From assembly GCF_022867795.2 (NCBI RefSeq), contig NZ_CP107006.1:1612001-1676000 (forward strand): a DNA stretch of 64,000 nt. Reading direction: 5' to 3'. Every line of letters begins with the position of its first letter. The first letter of the stretch is position 1. This document shows, piece after piece, positions 1-8,359 of the stretch. Both the position numbers and the translations under genes were made by a program. A model generated the notes under the pieces. The model searched no databases. It was not told the origin of the DNA and saw nothing but the letters and a program-made list of their open reading frames with translations. Source of the DNA: Chitinophaga horti. GTDB lineage: Bacteria > Bacteroidota > Bacteroidia > Chitinophagales > Chitinophagaceae.

Positions 1-25
1 CCGTTAACCATCAACTTTTGAATCG

Positions 26-985
26 ATGAGTTTTTTTAATAAACTCTTTTCCCGCGAAAAGAAAGAGAGCCTGGACCAAGGGTTACAGAAGACCAAAGAG
101 AGTTTCTTAAGCAAGATAGGTCGCGCCATCGCTGGTAAGTCTACCGTAGACGCCGAAGTGCTGGACAACCTGGAGGAAGCATTGATAGGAGCAGACGTGG
201 GCGTGGAAACAACGGTGAAAATCATCAACCGCATCGAAGAGCGTGTGTCGAAAGACAAATACATGAACACGAGCGAGTTGAACCGCATATTACAGGAGGA
301 AGTAGCTGCCTTGCTGGTAGACGCTCCGGATTCCGGGTTCCGCGACTTTGCCACGCCCTCCGGCAAAAAGCCTTATGTAATCATGGTGGTTGGGGTTAAC
401 GGAGTAGGCAAGACCACTACCATCGGTAAACTGGCTTACAACTTTAAAAAAGCAGGGAAATCGGTGTTGCTGGGTGCTGCGGATACGTTCCGCGCCGCGG
501 CGGTAGACCAGCTCACGATCTGGAGCGACCGCGTAGGTGTGCCCATCGTAAAACAGCAAATGGGCTCCGATCCGGGTGCTGTGGCCTTTGATACGGTACA
601 AAGCGGCGTAGCCCGCGATGTGGACGTGATCATCATCGACACCGCCGGTCGCCTGCACAACAAAATTCACCTGATGGAAGAGCTGAGCAAGATCAAACGG
701 GTAATGAACAAGATCATTCCCGATGCACCACATGAAGTGTTGCTCGTGCTCGACGGCTCTACCGGTCAGAACGCGCTGGAACAGGCGCGCCAGTTTACAG
801 CGGCTACGGAGGTAACCTCCCTGGCTATCACCAAGCTGGACGGTACCGCTAAAGGCGGCGTGGTGCTCGCCATTGCGAACCAGTTCAAGATCCCCGTAAA
901 ATACATCGGCATCGGCGAAAAGATGGAAGACCTGCAGGTATTTGACCGTACCGAATTTGTTGATTCGCTGTTTAGTGTGAAATAA
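26..985 (+). CDS. ftsY: Signal recognition particle receptor FtsY
   Basis: SRP-receptor GTPase that docks ribosome-nascent chain-SRP complexes at the inner membrane for co-translational insertion. The 319-residue protein has an N domain (about 1-100) and a G domain. Visible GTPase motifs are the P-loop GVNGVGKTT near residue 123, DTFRAAA, DTAGR near 205 and TKLDGTAKGG near 269. The long acidic A domain of the E. coli protein is absent, as is usual for Bacteroidota FtsY. ATG at 26 is the first start in frame and gives a typical N domain. A strong hairpin terminator follows 20 bases after the stop, so this is the end of its transcription unit. Confidence 0.97.
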   Translation: MSFFNKLFSREKKESLDQGLQKTKESFLSKIGRAIAGKSTVDAEVLDNLEEALIGADVGVETTVKIINRIEERVSKDKYMNTSELNRILQEEVAALLVDAPDSGFRDFATPSGKKPYVIMVVGVNGVGKTTTIGKLAYNFKKAGKSVLLGAADTFRAAAVDQLTIWSDRVGVPIVKQQMGSDPGAVAFDTVQSGVARDVDVIIIDTAGRLHNKIHLMEELSKIKRVMNKIIPDAPHEVLLVLDGSTGQNALEQARQFTAATEVTSLAITKLDGTAKGGVVLAIANQFKIPVKYIGIGEKMEDLQVFDRTEFVDSLFSVK

Positions 986-1005
986 GATTATCAAGCTATA
1001 AATAG

Positions 1006-1036
1006 AACGGCCGCCTGTACCACAGGCGGCCGTTTT
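1006..1036 (+). terminator. Rho-independent terminator after ftsY
   Basis: A 13-bp perfect stem, AACGGCCGCCTGT (1006-1018) paired with 1022-1034 around a 3-base loop, runs into a short T tract. It lies 20 bases downstream of the ftsY stop. Confidence 0.9.
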
Positions 1037-1155
1037 TATGGGCAGCAGCGAAATTGCTGCTGAAGAGTGCGACGCAACGGGGGCTGAAGAAAGGAGAAAA
1101 GCTGATGCCCTGATAATTATCCACTTGCAATGCACACTCCTGCAATTACTGCGCG

Positions 1156-1181
1156 TTGAAAAGCTCAATTTCTTAAATTTG
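1156..1181 (+). promoter_or_regulatory. Candidate Bacteroidota promoter upstream of the cupin-8 gene
   Basis: A perfect TAnnTTTG element (TAAATTTG, 1174-1181) is preceded by TTG at 1156-1158, a slightly short spacing of 15 bases. The predicted start site would lie 35-40 bases before the ATG at 1224. The match to the Bacteroidota consensus is direct; promoter activity is inferred. Confidence 0.45.
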
Positions 1182-1223
1182 ATCTTGCAAAATTGTTTCA
1201 CTCCCACTATTCCACCATAATTT

Positions 1224-2099
1224 ATGCAGATCAAAGAAATAGACCGCGTGGCAGATATTAGCCCGGAAGCGTTCAGAAAGGATTATTATGAGAAAAAGAA
1301 GCCCCTTATTATTACCGGGTTGGCCGATAAATGGGCAGCAAAGAACAAGTGGACCTGGGAACATTTCAAGTCGGCGGTCGGCGACAAACAAGTAGGCGTT
1401 TACAATAACGAAAGGGCGGGAGCGAAGGTGCTGGTAAATGGGGCTGACGATTACATCCCTTTCGGCGATTACCTGGACATGGTGCAGAAGGGGCCGGTGG
1501 AACTGCGCATCTTCCTGTTCAACATTTTTCAACACGCGCCCCAGCTGGTAAACGACTTTCGCTGGCCCGACCAGCTGATGAAAGGGTTCCTGAAAAAGTA
1601 CCCTATGCTATTCGTCGGCGGGCAGGGCTCCGTAGCTCATATGCACTATGACATCGACCTCAGTCATATTATGCATACCCAGTTTATCGGGCGCAAAAAG
1701 GTATTGCTGCTGGGCAACGACCAGTCGGACCTCATTTACCGCATGCCATTTACAGTGGAGAGCGCAGCCAGCTTTGTGAAATGGTACGAAAGGCTGGATA
1801 CCGAAAAGTTCCCCGCCATTAATTACGCCCAGGCGTATACCACCACCCTGGAACATGGCGAAACCATGTTTATGCCGGCCGGTTACTGGCATCACATGGA
1901 ATATATTGAACCCGGTTTTGCGATGAGCCTGAGAGCGATGGACGATACCCTGGGCGGTAAGATCAACGGGCTGTATCACTTGCTGGGCTTGAGAAACATG
2001 AATAATTTGCTCATCAAAATGGCCCCCGAATGGTGGTACCATTATAAGCGCCGCGTGGCAAAACAGAGGGCCGAAAAAGCCATGGCCCGCCTGGCTTAA
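1224..2099 (+). CDS. Cupin-8/JmjC-like domain protein
   Basis: A 291-residue cytosolic protein of the cupin_8 (JmjC-like) family, related to Fe(II)/2-oxoglutarate hydroxylases. The iron-binding facial triad is recognisable: H141-x-D143 in the segment HYDID and a distal His around 223 in GYWHH. N-terminal residues 20-45 (KPLIITGLADKWAA) match the usual opening of the family. The substrate cannot be told; relatives hydroxylate ribosomal proteins or small molecules. It stands alone between the ftsY terminator and the rimO promoter. ATG 1224 is chosen because it directly precedes the conserved domain. Molecular class is fairly sure, function is not. Confidence 0.85.
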   Translation: MQIKEIDRVADISPEAFRKDYYEKKKPLIITGLADKWAAKNKWTWEHFKSAVGDKQVGVYNNERAGAKVLVNGADDYIPFGDYLDMVQKGPVELRIFLFNIFQHAPQLVNDFRWPDQLMKGFLKKYPMLFVGGQGSVAHMHYDIDLSHIMHTQFIGRKKVLLLGNDQSDLIYRMPFTVESAASFVKWYERLDTEKFPAINYAQAYTTTLEHGETMFMPAGYWHHMEYIEPGFAMSLRAMDDTLGGKINGLYHLLGLRNMNNLLIKMAPEWWYHYKRRVAKQRAEKAMARLA

Positions 2100-2111
2100 T
2101 AAATAATTAAC

Positions 2112-2140
2112 TTGGTTTACCAAATTAATGCTTAACTTTG
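2112..2140 (+). promoter_or_regulatory. Bacteroidota-type promoter for rimO
   Basis: TTG at 2112-2114, an 18-base spacer and TAACTTTG at 2133-2140 fit the TTG/TAnnTTTG consensus well. Transcription would start near 2147, leaving a leader of about 130 bases before the TTG start codon of rimO. Confidence 0.65.
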
Positions 2141-2275
2141 CGACTTCCTCAGCCACACTAAGGCAAGTCACATTAACAACGGTAAGTCTGCCGTTTTCGC
2201 ATTTCGTGTCTGCGTCTTCGTAGTGGTAACGGTTACCAGGAGCTATCCTGCAACCGGGACTTAAAAACAGCGCTT

Positions 2276-3583
2276 TTGAAGACGAGAACATTACAGAAAG
2301 ATAAGGTTAATATTATTACGCTTGGTTGTTCCAAGAACATGGTGGATTCAGAAGTTTTAAGCGGTCAGCTTAAGGCCAATGACATTGATGTAGTGCATGA
2401 AAGCACGAAAAAGGACCACAACATCGTAGTCGTAAATACCTGTGGATTTATTGATAAGGCCAAGGAAGAATCTATTAACACGATACTGGACCAGGTAAAC
2501 CTTAAAAAGAAGGGTAAACTGGACAAGGTATACGTAACGGGCTGTCTTAGCGAACGTTACCGCGGTGATCTTGAATCGGAGATACCGGAGGTAGACGCCT
2601 GGTTCGGCACGATGGAACTGCCTTTGATCCTGAAACGATTTGACGCGGATTACAAATCGGAACTGATCGGCGAGCGTTTGCTCAGTACACCATCACACTA
2701 CGCTTATCTCAAGATCGCAGAAGGTTGTAACCGCACCTGCGCATTTTGTGCCATCCCGATGATGCGCGGCACGCACGTTTCGCGCCCGATCGAACAGCTG
2801 GTAGCAGAAGCGGAGAAGCTGGTACGTTCTGGTGTAAAAGAGATCATGCTGATTGCACAGGAACTGACCTATTATGGCCTGGACCTGTACAAAAAGCGCC
2901 GCCTGGGCGACCTGATGAACGCCCTGGCAGACGTGAAAGGATTAGAATGGATTCGTTTACACTATGCTTATCCCACCAAGTTTCCGATGGAGATACTGGA
3001 GGTGATGAAGCAGCGAGATAACATCTGTAATTACCTGGACATGCCCCTGCAACACATCGCTGATCCGATGCTGAAGGCCATGAAAAGGCAGATTACCCGC
3101 CAGGAGATATTAGACCTGGTGAAATCTATCCGCGAACAGGTACCGGGCATCTGCCTGCGTACGACGCTGATCACTGGTTTTCCCGGTGAAACGCTGGAGG
3201 ATGTGGAAGATGTAAAACGGTTTTTAGAGGAAGTGCGTTTCGACAGGGTGGGGGTATTTACCTACAGCCACGAAGAAGGCACCAGCGCTTACGAACTGGA
3301 GGATAACATTCCTGCAGAAGAGAAAGAGCGCCGGGCGCAGGATATCATGGAAACGCAACAGGAAATTTCATTAGAGAAAAATCAGGAAAAAGTCGGCAAA
3401 GTGTTCCGCGTGATCGTGGACAAGAAAGAGTCCGGCCGTTACCTGGCACGTACTGAGTTTGATTCGGTAGAGGTAGATAATGAGGTAATCATTAGTACCG
3501 ACAGGAAGCTGAAGCCGGGCGAGTTCGTGAACGTGCGAATTACAAAAGCATTTGACTACGACCTGGAAGGAGAGCTCGTTTAG
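2276..3583 (+). CDS. rimO: Ribosomal protein S12 methylthiotransferase RimO
   Basis: Radical-SAM enzyme that adds a methylthio group to the conserved aspartate of ribosomal protein S12. The UPF0004 domain carries its three cluster cysteines at C18 (TLGCSKN), C56 (NTCG) and C90 (GCLSER). The radical-SAM cluster is C151-x3-C155-x2-C158 (CNRTCAFC), and a TRAM domain occupies roughly 375-435. Length 435 is normal. The start is a TTG: the first in-frame ATG encodes Met22, after C18, and using it would delete an essential ligand. The conserved N-terminal extension (KTRTLQKDKVN) supports the TTG. The RBS is weak. Confidence 0.95.
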   Translation: MKTRTLQKDKVNIITLGCSKNMVDSEVLSGQLKANDIDVVHESTKKDHNIVVVNTCGFIDKAKEESINTILDQVNLKKKGKLDKVYVTGCLSERYRGDLESEIPEVDAWFGTMELPLILKRFDADYKSELIGERLLSTPSHYAYLKIAEGCNRTCAFCAIPMMRGTHVSRPIEQLVAEAEKLVRSGVKEIMLIAQELTYYGLDLYKKRRLGDLMNALADVKGLEWIRLHYAYPTKFPMEILEVMKQRDNICNYLDMPLQHIADPMLKAMKRQITRQEILDLVKSIREQVPGICLRTTLITGFPGETLEDVEDVKRFLEEVRFDRVGVFTYSHEEGTSAYELEDNIPAEEKERRAQDIMETQQEISLEKNQEKVGKVFRVIVDKKESGRYLARTEFDSVEVDNEVIISTDRKLKPGEFVNVRITKAFDYDLEGELV

Positions 3584-3608
3584 AACGTCCGGGTTGATAT
3601 TATCACCA

Positions 3609-3650
3609 AACGGCGTGGAGCCGTTGCAATTAACAGGCGAAGGAAGCCTG
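3609..3650 (+). other. Two small hairpins between rimO and the RNA helicase
   Basis: The 78-base gap contains two hairpins: AACGGC/GCCGTT (3609-3625) and CAGGC/GCCTG (3634-3650). Neither is followed by a T tract and no TAnnTTTG element is present. The gap looks like a structured intercistronic leader and not a terminator, so rimO and the helicase may be co-transcribed. A regulatory role is only inference. Confidence 0.4.
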
Positions 3651-3661
3651 CTTTACACAAG

Positions 3662-5434
3662 ATGACAACATTTGAATCATTAGGGCTGAAGGAGCCCATT
3701 TTACAGGCTATTCAGGACCTGGGTTTCGTATCTCCAACACCAATTCAGGAGAAAGCAATTCCAGTACTGTTGGGCGGAGACAGGGATTTCGTGGGACTGG
3801 CCCAGACCGGTACCGGTAAAACCGCCGCATTTGGCCTGCCCCTGCTGCACCAGCTGGAAGTAAAGTCCAAGTTCCCACAGGGCTTGATACTTTGTCCGAC
3901 CCGCGAACTCTGCCTGCAGATCGCGAACGACCTTAAAAACTTTTCCAAACACTTAGGCGATATCAATATCGTAGCCGTATATGGTGGCGCCAACATCGGT
4001 TTGCAACTGCGTGAACTGAAAAGAGGTGCACACATCGTAGTAGCTACACCCGGCCGCCTGCTCGACATTATCGAGCGTAAAGCGGTAAACTTCGAACAGG
4101 TACGTTACGCTGTACTGGACGAGGCGGATGAAATGCTGAACATGGGCTTCCAGGAAGACATCAACAGCATCCTGTCCAACACGCCGGAAGAGAAAACCAC
4201 CTGGCTGTTTTCTGCCACTATGCCGAACGAAGTTCGCCGCATTGCGCAGAAGTACATGGAAGATCCGTTCGAACTGACCGTTGGCGGTAAAAATACCGGT
4301 AACGCGAACATCGAGCACGAATACTATGTAGTACGTCCCCGCGAAAAATACGCAGCGCTGAAACGTATCGTAGACTTCAATCCGGAGATCTTCGGCATCG
4401 TATTTACCCGTACCAAGATCGAGTCGCAGGAAATTGCGGAATCACTGATCAAAGACGGTTACAATGCAGACGCCCTGCACGGCGACCTTACCCAGCAGCA
4501 GCGCGATAAAGTGATGAAACGCTTCCGCGAAAAATCACTGCAGGTACTGGTAGCTACCGACGTAGCGGCGCGTGGTATCGACGTTGACAATGTAACACAC
4601 GTTATCAACTACGAACTGCCCGATGATGTAGAGAACTATACCCACCGTAGCGGCCGTACCGCGAGGGCTGGTCGTTCCGGCGTATCTATCGCCATCATCA
4701 GCGGTCGCGATACCGGTAAGATCCGCCAGATCGAGCGCGTGATCGGTAAAAAGTTCATCAAAGCAGAAGTGCCCGATGGCTTCGCCGTTTGCGAAAAACA
4801 ACTGTTCGGCCTCGTACACCGTGTACACAACGTAGTGGTAAACGAAGAGCAGATCGATCCGTACATGGAGCGCATCAACGAAGAATTTAAAGATATGACC
4901 AAGGAAGAACTGATCAAACGATTCGCTTCCCTGGAATTTAACGAGTTCCTCGAATACTACCAGGACGCTCCGGACTTGAACGTGAAGGAAGAACGCCGCA
5001 CAGCTGGCGACGGTAATACCATGAGAGGTGGTGCCGGCAAGTTCACCCGCCTGTTCATCAACCTGGGATCTGTAGACGATTTTACCCGTGGCGATATGCT
5101 GCGCTTCCTGTGCGACAGCACCGGCATCCGTGGTAACAAAATCGGCCGCATCGATCTGAAAGGTGTTTACTCTTTCTTCGAAGTGGAAAACGATGAAGTA
5201 AGCAAAGTATACGAAAGCTTCAAAAAGCTGGATTACAACGGTCGTACCGTACGCATTGAAATGTCGCAGGACAGCAATGGTGGCGGCGGCGGCGAGAAAC
5301 GTAAGTTCAGCCCACGCTCCGAAAGCGGTGGATTCCGTAAAGGCTGGCAAGGTGGCGAAAGCTCCGGCAGCCGCGGCTTCCGCGAAAAACGTGAATACGG
5401 TTCACGTCCGGCTTATAAAGGTAAAAAAGCCTAG
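3662..5434 (+). CDS. DEAD-box ATP-dependent RNA helicase with DbpA-type RNA-binding domain
   Basis: DeaD/CsdA-like RNA helicase that remodels RNA in ribosome assembly or mRNA decay, often cold-inducible. All motifs are present in order: Q motif (F-x-SLGL...PTPIQ), Walker A AQTGTGKT, PTREL, TPGR, DEAD, SAT, and the helicase-C motifs ARGIDV and HRSGRTARAG. A DbpA/CsdA RNA-binding domain (about 450-540) follows. The last 50 residues are Gly/Arg/Lys-rich, a typical unstructured RNA-binding tail. Length is 590. Structured intercistronic sequence precedes it and a terminator follows. Assignment to DeaD rather than DbpA or RhlE is likely but not proven. Confidence 0.93.
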   Translation: MTTFESLGLKEPILQAIQDLGFVSPTPIQEKAIPVLLGGDRDFVGLAQTGTGKTAAFGLPLLHQLEVKSKFPQGLILCPTRELCLQIANDLKNFSKHLGDINIVAVYGGANIGLQLRELKRGAHIVVATPGRLLDIIERKAVNFEQVRYAVLDEADEMLNMGFQEDINSILSNTPEEKTTWLFSATMPNEVRRIAQKYMEDPFELTVGGKNTGNANIEHEYYVVRPREKYAALKRIVDFNPEIFGIVFTRTKIESQEIAESLIKDGYNADALHGDLTQQQRDKVMKRFREKSLQVLVATDVAARGIDVDNVTHVINYELPDDVENYTHRSGRTARAGRSGVSIAIISGRDTGKIRQIERVIGKKFIKAEVPDGFAVCEKQLFGLVHRVHNVVVNEEQIDPYMERINEEFKDMTKEELIKRFASLEFNEFLEYYQDAPDLNVKEERRTAGDGNTMRGGAGKFTRLFINLGSVDDFTRGDMLRFLCDSTGIRGNKIGRIDLKGVYSFFEVENDEVSKVYESFKKLDYNGRTVRIEMSQDSNGGGGGEKRKFSPRSESGGFRKGWQGGESSGSRGFREKREYGSRPAYKGKKA

Positions 5435-5454
5435 TACTTAATATCAGTTATTGG

Positions 5455-5503
5455 CTCCGTGTTTGCTAAGGTTTTATTACCAAAGCAGGCACGGAGTTTT
5501 TTT
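5455..5503 (+). terminator. Terminator after the DEAD-box helicase
   Basis: CTCCGTG (5455-5461) pairs with CACGGAG (5490-5496) and is followed by seven T residues. The loop is long (28 bases). The hairpin overlaps an upstream GTG that could extend glgB, which argues against that longer start. Confidence 0.7.
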
Positions 5504-5560
5504 ATGCCCTGCTTTAAGGTGAATTATTTATCTTGTATCAAACCCAATTCAAAACACCTC

Positions 5561-7837
5561 ATGGCGACAGCAAAAAAGAAGGCATCGGCCGAAGAACAGG
5601 CAACACCGGCGACGGAGAAGAAGGCTACCCCGAAAAAAGCAGCAGCTAAACCTGCAGCAACATCCACTGATGGGGAGGAGCCGGTAAAAAAGCGGAGTGT
5701 TGCGAAGAAGGCGGCCGATGGTGAAGGAAAGGTGAGCGCGGCAAAAAAGAAGAAGGCTGTGCAGGTGGAAAGTGTAGAAGTGACGGTGAGCGAAACAGCT
5801 TCAGAGGCTGGGATTGATGGTGCTGCCAGGAAGAAGAAGGCGGCGCCCAAGGCAAAGAAGACTGCTACTATCACTCCTTCTGAAACCAACGCAGCCTTGT
5901 CCGAAACGCCAACCACCTTCCGCGAACTGGGCGCTGTAGAACCCTTTACGCTGTTTTCTGCAAAAGATATTGAATTGTTCCAGGCAGGCCGCCATTACGG
6001 GCTGTACGAAAAATTTGGCGCACACGCCGTAACCTACGAAGGCGTGGAAGGCACCTACTTCGCCGTTTGGGCACCATCTGCCGCATTTGTGTCGGTAGTA
6101 GGAGAATTCAACGACTGGACGCCACATACACATACATTATTGCCCCGTTGGGATAACTCCGGCATCTGGGAAGGGTTTGTTCCCAATGTAAAACAAGGGC
6201 AACTTTATAAATATTTTATCCGTGCCGAATCAGGCGAGGAGTTATGGAAGGGAGATCCGTTCGCCCGTTACTGGGAAGTTCGTCCTAAAACCGCTTCCAT
6301 TACTTATGAAGCCGGTTACAAATGGAAAGATAAGAAGTGGATGGACGGCCGTGCACAGAAGAACAGCCTGAAAAGTCCGTACACCGTTTACGAAGTACAC
6401 CTGGGCTCGTGGCGCAAACCCGATCCTAATGAAGCCGAGGTGTTTTACACCTATGGCGAGATCGCCGAGAAACTGGTGCCTTATGTGAAGGAGATGGGTT
6501 TTACCCATGTGGAACTGATGCCGATCAGCGAACATCCTTTCGATGGCTCCTGGGGCTATCAGCAAACAGGTTACTATGCACCGACCTCCCGTTACGGCAC
6601 GCCGGACGAGTTCATGGCCTTTGTAGATGCCTTTCACCAGGCAGGCATTGGCGTTATCCTCGATTGGGTGGCCTCGCACTTTCCATATGACGACCACGGC
6701 CTGTTCCGCTTCGACGGTTCGCACGTGTACGAGTATGCGGACATGCGCAAAGGTTATCACCCGGACTGGAATAGTTATGTATTTAACTACGCCCGTGGGG
6801 AAGTACGTTCGTTCCTGGGGAGCAACGCCCTCTATTGGCTCGACAGGTTTCATGTGGACGGGCTGCGCGTCGATGCCGTGGCCTCTATGATCCACCTGAA
6901 CTACTCGCGTAAAGAAGGCACCTGGGAGCCGAATGAACATGGCGGACCGGAGAACCTGGAGGCCATCACCTTTCTGAAGGAACTGAACGAAGAAATATAT
7001 GGGCGCTTTCCGGACGTGCAGACCATTGCCGAAGAATCTACCAACTTCTACGGCGTGTCCCGTCCCGTGTTCCTGGGCGGCTTAGGTTTTGGTATGAAAT
7101 GGATGATGGGTTGGATGAACGATACCCTCGACTACTTCAAAAGAGATCCTTACTTACGTAAATACTACCAGGACCACTTCACCTTTAGCCTGATGTATGC
7201 ATACAGCGAGAACTTTATGCTGCCGTTAAGCCACGATGAAGTAGTACATGGTAAGTCGCCGATGCTGTACAAAATGCCTGGCGACGACTGGCAGAAGTGT
7301 GCGAACCTGCGGTTGTTGTATGCTTACATGTACACCCATCCCGGCACCAAACTGCTGTTCATGGGCGACGAGTTTGGGCAAACCACCGAATGGAATTACA
7401 AAACAGAATTGAACTGGCAGCTGCTCGAACATAAAACACACAAAGGCATTCAACAGTTCGTGAAAGATATTAATCACCTGTACACCGGTACGCCCGCACT
7501 GTATCAAACCCAGTTCGACGTAGCAGGCTTTGAATGGATTGGCCTTAGCGACCGCGATAACAGCGTGATCGTTTACGCACGTAAGGGGGAAAGCGATAAA
7601 GAAGTATTGCTGGTGGTGCTGAACATGATGCCGAATGCCCATGAGGAATATGCCATTGGCGTGCCCTGGTCGCGGAAGTGGAAAGAAGTGCTGAACAGTG
7701 ATGATGCTAAATATTATGGTAGCGGCGTAGTGAATACCGGTCCGATTGAATCATATGAAGAAACGTATAACGGTCAGCCTTACACGATAAAACTGAGAGT
7801 GCCGCCTTTGGGGGCAACGATACTCAAACTGCAATAA
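5561..7837 (+). CDS. glgB: 1,4-alpha-glucan branching enzyme with Lys/Ala-rich N-terminal tail
   Basis: Glycogen branching enzyme, GH13 with CBM48, which transfers alpha-1,4 segments to make alpha-1,6 branches. The catalytic domain carries the nucleophile D438 (GLRVDAV), the acid/base Glu (AEEST) and the conserved LPLSHDE histidine-aspartate pair. The start is ATG 5561; an in-frame GTG at 5459 would place 34 extra residues across the preceding terminator. With this start the protein has 758 residues. Residues 1 to about 115 are low-complexity, rich in Lys, Ala, Thr and Pro, resembling a histone H1 tail, and are not part of the usual enzyme. The true enzyme begins around residue 125. Terminator follows immediately. 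Confidence 0.95.
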   Translation: MATAKKKASAEEQATPATEKKATPKKAAAKPAATSTDGEEPVKKRSVAKKAADGEGKVSAAKKKKAVQVESVEVTVSETASEAGIDGAARKKKAAPKAKKTATITPSETNAALSETPTTFRELGAVEPFTLFSAKDIELFQAGRHYGLYEKFGAHAVTYEGVEGTYFAVWAPSAAFVSVVGEFNDWTPHTHTLLPRWDNSGIWEGFVPNVKQGQLYKYFIRAESGEELWKGDPFARYWEVRPKTASITYEAGYKWKDKKWMDGRAQKNSLKSPYTVYEVHLGSWRKPDPNEAEVFYTYGEIAEKLVPYVKEMGFTHVELMPISEHPFDGSWGYQQTGYYAPTSRYGTPDEFMAFVDAFHQAGIGVILDWVASHFPYDDHGLFRFDGSHVYEYADMRKGYHPDWNSYVFNYARGEVRSFLGSNALYWLDRFHVDGLRVDAVASMIHLNYSRKEGTWEPNEHGGPENLEAITFLKELNEEIYGRFPDVQTIAEESTNFYGVSRPVFLGGLGFGMKWMMGWMNDTLDYFKRDPYLRKYYQDHFTFSLMYAYSENFMLPLSHDEVVHGKSPMLYKMPGDDWQKCANLRLLYAYMYTHPGTKLLFMGDEFGQTTEWNYKTELNWQLLEHKTHKGIQQFVKDINHLYTGTPALYQTQFDVAGFEWIGLSDRDNSVIVYARKGESDKEVLLVVLNMMPNAHEEYAIGVPWSRKWKEVLNSDDAKYYGSGVVNTGPIESYEETYNGQPYTIKLRVPPLGATILKLQ

Positions 7838-7843
7838 GAGAAG

Positions 7844-7866
7844 CCCCGGCAATGCCGGGGTTTTTT
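7844..7866 (+). terminator. Rho-independent terminator after glgB
   Basis: CCCCGGC (7844-7850), loop AAT, GCCGGGG (7854-7860), then six T residues. It starts six bases after the glgB stop. Confidence 0.95.
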
Positions 7867-7935
7867 ATTCTCCGCCGTTACAACGCATCAACTTTGGAAC
7901 AAAGATTGTAATACGAATAGTAAAACCTCAACACT

Positions 7936-8091
7936 ATGGGCAACCTGCTTTACCTTATCGCTGTGATTCTTGTGCTGCTCTGGATATTTGGCTATTTCTT
8001 CAACGGCTTCGGAACACCGGGCGGACTGATTCACATCTTACTTGTTATCGCTGTTATTGCAATTTTATTAAGGATCATCCGAAGGGCATAA
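7936..8091 (+). CDS. Small membrane protein of the lmo0937 (DUF5670) family
   Basis: A 51-residue hydrophobic protein with two membrane segments, one at about 4-21 and one at about 31-47, separated by a short turn (FNGFGTPGG) and ended by a basic tail LRIIRRA. The sequence fits the lmo0937 / DUF5670 family of tiny membrane proteins, which are common in Bacteroidota and Firmicutes and of unknown function, often stress-associated. The ATG at 7936 gives the exact family N-terminus (MGNLLY). It sits alone after the glgB terminator, so it has its own promoter. Confidence 0.85.
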   Translation: MGNLLYLIAVILVLLWIFGYFFNGFGTPGGLIHILLVIAVIAILLRIIRRA

Positions 8092-8359
8092 TATGCTGAG
8101 ATAGAACGTGATTTAAATTGATGATTGTAATCAATGAACCATATCTTTTATCCATTTGAGAAAACTGGAAAAAAAAGTTAGCGCTTTGTTAAACCTTTCC
8201 CTATTCCAACCATCTAACCTCGCGTAAACATGATAAGGCTAAGTTTGGTATATGTACAATAACCAACTGCTTTTCATCGTTTTACGGTACTATTTAACCA
8301 TAACTTTAGTTGCTAGTTTTAATTGATTTAAAATTCCTAATCTTAAAACCTTGGCATTT

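Noticed and set aside
4..366. Open frame antisense to ftsY
   Set aside because: Shadow of ftsY; no signal of its own.
1038..1220. 60-codon frame between ftsY and the cupin-8 gene
   Set aside because: It starts on the edge of the ftsY terminator and runs through the putative promoter, with no protein-like features.
5459..5560. GTG extension of glgB by 34 residues
   Set aside because: It would cross the terminator of the helicase gene and its sequence has no family support; ATG 5561 is simpler.
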